The notes under the pieces were generated by a model. It saw only the letters and a list, made by a program, of their open reading frames with translations. It ran no database searches and had not been told where the DNA came from. Below, piece by piece: positions 7,601 to 13,661 of a stretch of 14,761 nt of DNA. Location: the NCBI GenBank assembly GCA_964354155.1, contig CAYGYG010000045.1:1-14761 (forward strand). Reading direction: 5' to 3'. Numbering within the stretch: position 1 is the stretch's first letter; every line of letters begins with the position of its first letter. This stretch comes from CAYGYG01 sp964354155. Its GTDB lineage: Bacteria; Hydrothermota; Tepidihabitantia; SM23-42; CAYGYG01. The translations under genes and the position numbers were made by a program.

Positions 7601-7629
7601 ATTATATGTGTCGGGGTTTGAGTTGTCAA
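7601..7629 (-). promoter_or_regulatory. Consensus sigma70-type promoter of the winged-helix/TPR operon
   Basis: On the minus strand TTGACA (7629-7624), a 17-nt spacer and TATAAT (7606-7601) match the consensus perfectly. The -10 box ends 13 nt before the ATG at 7587, so the expected start site near 7594 leaves a leader of only about 7 nt. This promoter decides the start codon of the gene. Confidence 0.8.
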
Positions 7630-7654
7630 GGCCCAGGGCGCCGGCCCTACATTA

Positions 7655-7765
7655 GATATCCGTAAATCCTAAATTCGAAATCCTAAATGCTAAACAAATC
7701 ACAAGCTCCAATGCCCAGAGTCCAAACGTTTGGCTAATCGAGTATTGTCGTTTGGAATTTGTTTA
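7655..7765. repeat. AT-rich intergenic repeat
   Basis: This AT-rich island stands out from the GC-rich surroundings. AAATCCTAAAT occurs twice 14 bp apart (7664-7674, 7678-7688). AAACAAAT (7692-7699) is inverted as ATTTGTTT near 7757-7764, and CCAAACGTTTGG (about 7722-7733) is a perfect palindrome. The style (AAATCCTAAATTCG followed by an inverted AATTTGTTT) resembles dispersed intergenic repeats seen in many uncultured bacterial genomes; this resemblance is from memory. No coding frame is supported. Confidence 0.5.
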
Positions 7766-7785
7766 AGACTTAGTCCGCGCGCACC

Positions 7786-7808
7786 AGGGCATCAGAAGAT
7801 CAGTGCTC
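7786..7808. repeat. Remnant of the ATCAG octad element
   Basis: ATCAGAAGATCAGT (7791-7804) is identical to 14 bases of the large element at about 11116-11129, with ATCAG twice at 8-nt spacing (7791, 7799). No other part of the element is present here, so it looks like a decayed fragment or an isolated pair of units. Confidence 0.45.
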
Positions 7809-7856
7809 GCGTTACCGTGAGTATCAAGTATCTAATACGAACTCAGTTGCTAGATC

Positions 7857-8012
7857 GTCATTACGAGGAGCGAAGCGACGCAGTAATCCGATGCGAAGCA
7901 TCGTCCCGAGTGAAACGAGGGATCTCTTCTGAGGAAATGGGATTGCCACGGGCTTTGCCCTCGCAACGACTTCGTCGGATTGCCACGCGCCCTATCGGTC
8001 GCTCGCAATGAC
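7857..8012. repeat. 156-bp REP/MITE-like element with inverted ends (GAGCGAAGCGA type)
   Basis: The left end starts GTCATTACGAGGAGCGAAGC and the right end, read on the other strand, starts GTCATTGCGAGCGACC. Both arms run on to a matching AATCC (near 7885-7889 and 7977-7981). Inside are small perfect hairpins: CGATGC-GAA-GCATCG (7889-7903), GGGC-TTT-GCCC (7950-7960) and CGAC-TTC-GTCG (7967-7977). I recognise it as a member of the widespread GTCATTGCGAGGAGCGAAGC intergenic repeats found in unrelated bacteria. It carries no transposase. The translated frame (ERSDAVIRCEAS...) is a familiar spurious product of these repeats. Confidence 0.75.
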
Positions 8013-8058
8013 ACTATCATGTTACTTGATGCGTTTATACCAGGATCGTTCTGTTTCG

Positions 8059-8093
8059 TCCCTCGTGTCTTCGGCGTCCCTCGCCCTTCGGCG
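8059..8093. repeat. Short tandem repeat shared with the uvrA downstream region
   Basis: TCCCTCGTGTCTTCGGCG (8059-8076) is followed directly by TCCCTCGCCCTTCGGCG (8077-8093), an imperfect tandem pair. The first 16 bases recur exactly, inverted, at 11075-11090 downstream of uvrA. CTTGACATCCC (8110-8120) recurs inverted at 11009-11019 in the same relative order, so both places carry versions of one module. Confidence 0.55.
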
Positions 8094-8110
8094 CATTCCG
8101 TCCGCAAATC

Positions 8111-8139
8111 TTGACATCCCCGCTATTTTACGGTATCCT
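8111..8139 (+). promoter_or_regulatory. Near-consensus promoter of uvrA, predicted leaderless
   Basis: TTGACA (8111-8116), a 17-nt spacer and TATCCT (8134-8139) form a strong sigma70-type promoter. The expected transcription start, about 7 nt past the -10 box (near 8146), falls practically on the ATG at 8148. No Shine-Dalgarno is present between them. I see no clear LexA-type operator overlapping it. Confidence 0.75.
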
Positions 8140-8147
8140 TACGGTCT

Positions 8148-10958
8148 ATGGATTCGATCCGAATCAAAGGCGCCCGGGTTCACAATCTCAAGAACATCGA
8201 TGTTGAGATACCGCGGGACAAACTCGTCGTCATCACCGGTATCTCCGGCTCCGGCAAATCTTCGCTGGCCTTCGACACGATCTATGCTGAAGGGCAGAGG
8301 CGCTACGTAGAGTCGCTGTCGGCTTATGCCCGGCAGTTTCTGGGCATGATGGACAAGCCGGACGTCGACGAAATCACCGGCCTGTCGCCGGCGATCGCGA
8401 TCGAACAGCGCACCGCTTCGAAGAATCCCAGGTCCACGGTCGCGACCGTCACCGAAATCTACGACTACTTACGAGTGCTCTTCGCCCGCATCGGAATTCC
8501 GTACTGCTACCAATGCGGCAAACGGATTGCTGCGCAGACGGTTGATCAGATCGTTGACGCGGTCCTTGATCTTCCGGACAACAGCCGCATCGAAGTGCTC
8601 GGACCTCTGGTCCGGGGCCGGAAGGGCGAGTACAAGGAGATCCTGACCAAGGCCAAGCGCCGGGGATTTGTCCGGGCGCGGGTCGACGGCAAGATCCATG
8701 ACATCGAACAGGTGCCGACTCCGGCCCGGTACAAGAAACACACGATCGAACTGGTCGTCGACCGGCTCATCATCAAGGCGGGTATTAGAAAGCGGCTGGC
8801 CGATTCGGTTGAGATCGCCTTGAAGGAAGGGGAGGGCGTGGTCACGGTCTTGGTCAACGGCAAGGAAGACAAGACCTTCAGCCAGTCCTTAGCATGCGTC
8901 GACTGCGGCATCAGCTATGAGGAGCTATCGCCGCGCATGTTCTCGTTCAACAACCCCTATGGTGCGTGCCCGACCTGCGATGGCCTGGGCATCAAAATGG
9001 AGATCGACCCGGACAAGGTCGTGGCCAATGACGAGCTGTCGATCATGGAGGGCGCAATCGAGCCCTGGGGCGAACCGGGCCGCTGGATCGGCGCCCTGCT
9101 CAAGGCGCTGGCCGATCGCTACCGGTTCGACCTTGACACTCCCTGGCGGGAACTGCCCAAGAAGATCAGGGATTTGGTCCTCGTGGGCAGTGACGAACCG
9201 CTCAAGGTGAAGTACTACCGCAGCGACGGTTCGGGCTGGGGCGAATTCGAGGACAGCTTCGAGGGCGTCCTCCCGCGCCTGATGAGGCGCTACCGCGAAA
9301 CGACTTCCGCGATGATCCGGCAGGAGATCGAAGAGTACATGGTCATGACACCGTGCCCTGCCTGTAAAGGAGCCCGGCTCAAGCCGCAGTCCCTGGCGGT
9401 GAAGGTCAACGAATTGAATATCAATACGTTGACGAGAATGTCCGTGAAGCAGGGGGTCAAATTCTTCGATGGTCTCAAGCTGTCCGACAAGGAAAAGACG
9501 ATTGCCCGGGAGCTGATCAAGGAAGTCGAAAGGCGGCTCGGTTTTCTCTCCGAGGTCGGTCTTGACTACCTGACCTTGGACCGTACCACGGACTCGCTTT
9601 CCGCCGGTGAAGAACAGCGGGTGCGGCTGGCGACCCAGATCGGGTCCGGCCTGGTGGGCGTGCTCTACGTGCTCGACGAACCGAGTATCGGACTTCACCA
9701 GCGTGACAACAAACGGCTGCTCAACACCCTGCTCCGCCTGCGCGACCTGGGCAATACGGTCCTGGTCGTCGAACATGATGCTGAAACCATCAACCGCGCG
9801 GACTGGATTGTCGACTTAGGCCCGGGTGCGGGCAAAAACGGCGGCGAGGTCGTAGCCCAGGGGCCGCCGGACGCGGTGAAGGCCAACGCGCGGTCGATTA
9901 CCGGTCAGTATCTGTCCGGTAAGAGGGAAATACCGGTCCCGGCGCGGCGTAAGTTGGACACCGCAAGACGATTGACCATTATGAAGGCAAGGGCGAACAA
10001 TCTCAAATCGATCGACGTCGACATCCCGCTCGGCCTGTTTGTCTGCATCACCGGCGTGTCCGGTTCCGGCAAATCGACCTTGGTCAACGACATCCTCTTT
10101 CGAGCCCTGGCCCGCAGGTTTTACGATTCCAAGGTGCCGGCCGGAGCCCACGACCGGATTGTCGGCGCCGAGCACATCGACAAGGTCGTCAGTATCGACC
10201 AGTCGCCGATCGGCCGCACGCCCCGGTCCAATCCTGCAACCTACACCGGGGCCTTCACCCCGGTCCGCGAGCTTTTCGCCGAACTGCGCGAATCCAAGAT
10301 TCGCGGGTACAAGCCGGGTCGTTTCTCCTTCAACGTCAGCGGCGGCCGGTGCGAGGCCTGCGAGGGCGACGGCACGATCAAGATCGAGATGCACTTCCTG
10401 TCCGACATCTACGTGACCTGCGACGTCTGCAAAGGGCGGCGCTACAACCGCGAGACCCTCGAGGTCCGTTACAAGGGGAAGAATATCAGCGAGATCCTCC
10501 ACATGAGCATCAGCGAGGGCCGCGAGTTCTTTGACAGCATGACCATCATCCGGCGCAAACTCGAACTTCTCAACGAAGTGGGTCTTGGCTACGTCAAACT
10601 GGGCCAATCGGCGACGACGCTCTCGGGCGGCGAGGCCCAGCGGATCAAGCTGGCCAAGGAACTGTCCAAGATCGCCACCGGTCAGACCCTGTACATCCTG
10701 GACGAGCCGACCACCGGGCTCCACTTCGAGGACGTGCGGTTGCTGCTGGGGGTCCTCAACCGCCTGGTTGAAAAGGGCAACACGGTCGTCGTCATCGAAC
10801 ATAACCTGGAAGTAATCAAGTGCGCGGACTGGATTATTGACCTGGGGCCGGAAGGGGGCGACGAGGGCGGCGAAGTCATTGTCGCGGGTCCGCCTGAAGT
10901 CGTCAGCCGCCACGCCCGTTCTTACACCGGCCGCTTCCTTAAACCCATCCTCCGGTAG
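8148..10958 (+). CDS. uvrA: Excinuclease ABC subunit UvrA
   Basis: This 936-residue protein is close to the usual length of about 940. It is the damage-recognition ATPase of nucleotide excision repair and acts as a dimer that loads UvrB. Two ABC ATPase modules are complete. The first has Walker A GISGSGKS (31-38), signature LSAGEEQ (484-490) and Walker B LYVLDEPSIGLHQRDN; the second has Walker A GVSGSGKS (636-643), signature LSGGEAQ (825-831) and LYILDEPTTGLH. Zinc-binding Cys pairs are at 250/253 with 274/277 and at 735/738 with 758/761, with the same spacings as in the E. coli protein. CYQC at 120-123 is a further pair. The first signature departs from the usual LSGGEAQ. The ATG at 8148 has no ribosome binding site and sits directly behind its promoter. 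It is monocistronic, facing the Fe-S gene tail to tail. Confidence 0.97.
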   Translation: MDSIRIKGARVHNLKNIDVEIPRDKLVVITGISGSGKSSLAFDTIYAEGQRRYVESLSAYARQFLGMMDKPDVDEITGLSPAIAIEQRTASKNPRSTVATVTEIYDYLRVLFARIGIPYCYQCGKRIAAQTVDQIVDAVLDLPDNSRIEVLGPLVRGRKGEYKEILTKAKRRGFVRARVDGKIHDIEQVPTPARYKKHTIELVVDRLIIKAGIRKRLADSVEIALKEGEGVVTVLVNGKEDKTFSQSLACVDCGISYEELSPRMFSFNNPYGACPTCDGLGIKMEIDPDKVVANDELSIMEGAIEPWGEPGRWIGALLKALADRYRFDLDTPWRELPKKIRDLVLVGSDEPLKVKYYRSDGSGWGEFEDSFEGVLPRLMRRYRETTSAMIRQEIEEYMVMTPCPACKGARLKPQSLAVKVNELNINTLTRMSVKQGVKFFDGLKLSDKEKTIARELIKEVERRLGFLSEVGLDYLTLDRTTDSLSAGEEQRVRLATQIGSGLVGVLYVLDEPSIGLHQRDNKRLLNTLLRLRDLGNTVLVVEHDAETINRADWIVDLGPGAGKNGGEVVAQGPPDAVKANARSITGQYLSGKREIPVPARRKLDTARRLTIMKARANNLKSIDVDIPLGLFVCITGVSGSGKSTLVNDILFRALARRFYDSKVPAGAHDRIVGAEHIDKVVSIDQSPIGRTPRSNPATYTGAFTPVRELFAELRESKIRGYKPGRFSFNVSGGRCEACEGDGTIKIEMHFLSDIYVTCDVCKGRRYNRETLEVRYKGKNISEILHMSISEGREFFDSMTIIRRKLELLNEVGLGYVKLGQSATTLSGGEAQRIKLAKELSKIATGQTLYILDEPTTGLHFEDVRLLLGVLNRLVEKGNTVVVIEHNLEVIKCADWIIDLGPEGGDEGGEVIVAGPPEVVSRHARSYTGRFLKPILR

Positions 10959-10967
10959 TGAATAGCG

Positions 10968-11095
10968 AGAGGGGACATGAGGACGTGGGACGTGGGAGGT
11001 GAGGACGAGGGATGTCAAGGATGAAAGGATGCGGGGGTGCCGGGGAGCGGAGGAGCGGAGGGGAAAAGCGACGACCGAAGACACGAGGGATACCG
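10968..11095. repeat. Purine-rich (plus strand) module of short tandem repeats
   Basis: The plus strand is strongly G/A rich and made of short tandems: GGACGTG twice (10981-10994), then GGAGGTG and AGGACGA; and the octamer GAGCGGAG twice (11045-11060). AGGACGAGGGA (11002-11012) matches the module beside the N gap. CCGAAGACACGAGGGA (11075-11090) and GGGATGTCAAG (11009-11019) match the uvrA upstream region in inverted orientation. No coding frame is convincing. It lies between the convergent ends of uvrA and the Fe-S gene. Confidence 0.55.
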
Positions 11096-11099
11096 CAGG

Positions 11100-11246
11100 C
11101 GAGCAGATCAGGATATCAGAAGATCAGTAGGCAGGATACCAGCAATAAGAGCATCAGTTCGAATCCGCTGCTGCCCGTCTGCATCAAGACTCATCTGATC
11201 GGCTGACGTGCCTCCTGCTGATACGCTGATTTTCTGATACGCTATC
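11100..11246 (-). repeat. ATCAG/CTGAT octad-periodic inverted repeat element, copy B
   Basis: Read on the minus strand this copy aligns over its whole length with copy A at 4520-4665. Landmarks GGAGGCAC, GATCAGATGAGTCTTGA, GCGGATTC and CCTGATC occur in the same order. The right arms (58 nt) align without indels and with about ten mismatches. The left arms differ by whole 8-nt units: copy B has three ATCAG units before GGAGGCAC and two after (one of them GTCAG), while copy A has two before and three after. The central stem seen in A is degraded here. The element begins directly at the stop codon of the Fe-S gene (TAG at 11249-11247). Confidence 0.8.
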
Positions 11247-12299
11247 CTACTCCATCCGCCCCGCCCGCCGCATCTTCTCCCAGGTCTCAAAGTCAACCGG
11301 CGGGGGTACGATCTGGGAGTCCGGTTTTCGTTCAAGGCGTATGGCCTGTTCCGGGCAAGCGGTGACGCAGAGGCCGCAGCCGATGCACCGCGGCCGGGTA
11401 ACGGTATGGACATCATCCTTCTGGACGATGGCCTTGACCTGGCACCGTTGTGTACAGAGGCCGCACGCGGTGCAGGTATCCGGGTCGATGACCGCGAAGT
11501 AGTTCGCCCGGGCCACCGATTCCTCGATACCCCAGTCGGTTATTCCCCTTAGCACACCACAGCAGCACCCGCAGCAGTTGCAGATGTAGCTGACATCCTC
11601 AATGACATTGGACACGGCATGGACCAGTCCCGTCTTTTCGCTCTCGTCGAGGACAACCATGGCCTGTTCCTGGCTGATGTCGCCGGGCCGGGGCGGACGT
11701 TCGCTGAAAGAAAGCCCCATGCAATTCAGGAGCGGGAAATCACACCGGCGCCGCCCGAGTTTGTCCTGCTGGACTCGACAGATGCAGTCGCGGACGGAGA
11801 ATGCCTTGCCTTTGAGAATCAGGCCCTTGACGTCTTCGTAGGGGAGAATCTGGTCGGACTTGACCGAGCGGTGCACCGGGATTACCCGGTGCAGGGCAGG
11901 CTGGGGCTTGAGGATACCGGCGGCACCGCCGCCGGCCATGTACTCTTCAAATAACCGGGCGAGCTCGGCATCCATCTGCTCCAGCGTACCCTCGTAGATG
12001 CCGACGATGAAGGGGGCCAAGCGGAATCCCGGAACGGGCGTGGACCGGTCAAGCCAGACCATCCCGCGCTTGGCCATGGCGATCAACCGCGCCCTGACCT
12101 CGGCCACGGGCTGGCCGGCCCGCCGGGCGATCACGTCGATGGGCGTGTACACCCCATCCAGACAGCACGCGAGGGCAGCCTCTTGGGGAGTGAAGATTCT
12201 CTTGAGGACGGCAATCTCCGTTCCCGACGGCGTGGCTGGAAAACCGTTGGGCAGACGATCAAGGGCGGCGGCGAGCTGTTCGTAGATTTTATCGGTCAT
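11247..12299 (-). CDS. Cys-rich 4Fe-4S protein with N-terminal winged-helix-like region
   Basis: This 350-residue cytoplasmic protein has three regions. Residues 25-90 (LKRIFTPQEAALACCL, PIDVIARRAGQPVAEVRARLIAMAKRGMVWL) resemble a winged helix. A middle Cys-rich region carries CICR (172-175), Cys186, Cys193 and the dense run CNCCGCCCG (240-248), and probably binds an extra metal or Fe-S centre. The C-terminus is a two-cluster ferredoxin: C276-C279-C282-C286 and C305-C308-C311-C315-P. I recognise it as a widespread but uncharacterised family in anaerobes; electron transfer or Fe-S-based sensing is inferred. The ATG at 12299 lies 6 nt past a consensus -10 box, so the mRNA is predicted leaderless. 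It is divergent from the MFS/dehalogenase-like operon, which suggests a shared role. Confidence 0.85.
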   Translation of the reverse strand: MTDKIYEQLAAALDRLPNGFPATPSGTEIAVLKRIFTPQEAALACCLDGVYTPIDVIARRAGQPVAEVRARLIAMAKRGMVWLDRSTPVPGFRLAPFIVGIYEGTLEQMDAELARLFEEYMAGGGAAGILKPQPALHRVIPVHRSVKSDQILPYEDVKGLILKGKAFSVRDCICRVQQDKLGRRRCDFPLLNCMGLSFSERPPRPGDISQEQAMVVLDESEKTGLVHAVSNVIEDVSYICNCCGCCCGVLRGITDWGIEESVARANYFAVIDPDTCTACGLCTQRCQVKAIVQKDDVHTVTRPRCIGCGLCVTACPEQAIRLERKPDSQIVPPPVDFETWEKMRRAGRME

Positions 12300-12305
12300 G
12301 AGCAG

Positions 12306-12333
12306 ATTATATGACGGTGCCGCGCTTTGTCAA
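12306..12333 (-). promoter_or_regulatory. Consensus promoter of the Cys-rich Fe-S gene, predicted leaderless
   Basis: On the minus strand TTGACA (12333-12328), a 16-nt spacer and TATAAT (12311-12306) match both consensus hexamers exactly. Only 6 nt separate the -10 box from the ATG at 12299, so transcription should start at or next to the A of the start codon. There is no room for a ribosome binding site. Confidence 0.8.
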
Positions 12334-12353
12334 GACTCGGGCACGAGGCATGA

Positions 12354-12381
12354 TTGACACGCGTCAGCATTTGTGTAGAAT
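12354..12381 (+). promoter_or_regulatory. Promoter of the MFS/dehalogenase-like operon
   Basis: TTGACA (12354-12359), a 16-nt spacer and TAGAAT (12376-12381) predict a start near 12388 and a leader of about 32 nt. AGGAG (12406-12410) lies 9 nt before the ATG at 12420. The -35 box is only 20 bp from the divergent -35 box of the Fe-S gene. TGAC-ACGC-GTCA (12355-12366) overlaps it as a weak imperfect operator candidate. Confidence 0.7.
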
Positions 12382-12419
12382 AGGGGCGAGCTCCAGGTTC
12401 GTGTCAGGAGACAACCGAA

Positions 12420-13661
12420 ATGAATCAAGTCACCAATCCATCTAGTTCGCAGACGGCAAGCCGTCGGTGGGGCTACGTGGCGGCCGGGTTTGTCATCAAC
12501 CTCTGCCTGGGCAGTGTCTACTCGTGGAGCGTGTTTCGCAAGCCGATCGAAGAACTGTTCAGGGTCGGCGCCACTCAAAGCGGCCTGCCTTACTTATTGC
12601 TCCTAGCCGTTTTCGCGCTCTTTATGCCCATCACCGGCAGCCTGCTCGAGCGGTACGGACCGAAGGCGATCGGCGTTGTCGGCGGTCTTATTGTGGGCGG
12701 TGGCTGGATGCTTTCGGCTTTTTCGTCGAGCATCGGTGTTCTGTCGCTGACCTACGGTGTCATAACCGGCATCGGGGTCGGCGTGGCCTACGGTGGACCG
12801 ATCACGGTCGCAACAAAGTGGTTTCCGGATCGGAAAGGTCTGGCCGTGGGCTTGACCCTGGCCGGATTCGGGCTCTCCGCGATGATTACCGCGCCGTTGA
12901 TGCGCCGGCTGATCGTCCTTTTCGGGCCGCTCAAGACCTTCGGTCTGCTGGGTGTCATATTCTTGATTCTCATCGTTGGCTGTTCCCTGTTCTTAAGATT
13001 CCCGGCCCGAGACCGGGTTGGGCCCGGCGGGGAACTGCGCCCGGGCAAGACCGGTACCGCCGTGGATCTTGCGCCGCGGGCGATGTTGACAAAGCCGTCT
13101 TTCTACGGGCTCTGGTCGTGCTATGTCATCGGCACACTGGCCGGCTTGATGGCGATTGGGATTGCCAGCCCGTGCGGCCAGGAGATTGTCTGCCTCAGCC
13201 CGGGGGCCGCGGCTTCCTGCATCTCGATCTTCGCGCTGTTCAATGGTGCCGGCCGGCCGTTCTTCGGATGGCTCACCGACCGCTTGACGCCGCAGAAGGC
13301 GGCGATTGTTTCCTTTGTCGTAATCTTTGCCGCTTCCGCGGGCATGCTCAATGCTTGCCCGGGCCGGATTGGGCTGTACATCGTCTCCTTTTCCCTCTTC
13401 TGGCTGGCGCTGGGCGGTTGGCTGGCGATTGCGCCGACTGCGGCCGCAATATTCTTCGGCAGCCGGCACTATGCCCGAAACTACGGCTGGGTCTTTACCG
13501 CCTACGGCGTCGGCGCGGTTGCCGGTACGTTGATGTCGGGACGGCTGCGCGATCTGCTGGGCAGCTACCGATACGCATTCTACCCGACCGCGGTCCTGGC
13601 CCTGGTCGGCATCGTGCTGGCAGTCATTCTGCTCAAAGCGCCCCGGAGGCAAGATGATTAA
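12420..13661 (+). CDS. MFS transporter, OFA (oxalate/formate antiporter-like) family
   Basis: The protein has 413 residues and about twelve hydrophobic segments in two halves split by a polar loop at about 195-225. Family marks include NLCLGSVYSWSVFRKP (27-42), GSLLERYGPK (73-82; the MFS motif between helices 2 and 3), KWFPDRKGLAVGL (133-145) and GRPFFGWLTDRL (278-289; the second-half copy of the motif). OFA members exchange small carboxylates such as oxalate/formate or carry lactate, pyruvate or related monocarboxylates; the substrate here is unknown. The ATG at 12420 has a good Shine-Dalgarno. The gene overlaps the next by 8 nt, so the transported compound may be linked to that enzyme. Confidence 0.88.
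   Translation: MNQVTNPSSSQTASRRWGYVAAGFVINLCLGSVYSWSVFRKPIEELFRVGATQSGLPYLLLLAVFALFMPITGSLLERYGPKAIGVVGGLIVGGGWMLSAFSSSIGVLSLTYGVITGIGVGVAYGGPITVATKWFPDRKGLAVGLTLAGFGLSAMITAPLMRRLIVLFGPLKTFGLLGVIFLILIVGCSLFLRFPARDRVGPGGELRPGKTGTAVDLAPRAMLTKPSFYGLWSCYVIGTLAGLMAIGIASPCGQEIVCLSPGAAASCISIFALFNGAGRPFFGWLTDRLTPQKAAIVSFVVIFAASAGMLNACPGRIGLYIVSFSLFWLALGGWLAIAPTAAAIFFGSRHYARNYGWVFTAYGVGAVAGTLMSGRLRDLLGSYRYAFYPTAVLALVGIVLAVILLKAPRRQDD

Noticed and set aside
7730..8011. 93-residue frame through the REP/MITE-like element
   Set aside because: It translates the hairpin repeat (ERSDAVIRCEAS type), a known spurious product of such elements.
9816..11084. 422-residue minus-strand frame opposite uvrA and the repeat module
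   Set aside because: It is the antisense shadow of a strongly conserved uvrA reading frame in GC-rich DNA and shows no domain.
12467..13657. 396-residue frame overlapping the MFS gene
   Set aside because: It is an out-of-frame shadow rich in Arg, Cys and Trp without hydrophobic segments or motifs; the MFS frame has clear family marks.
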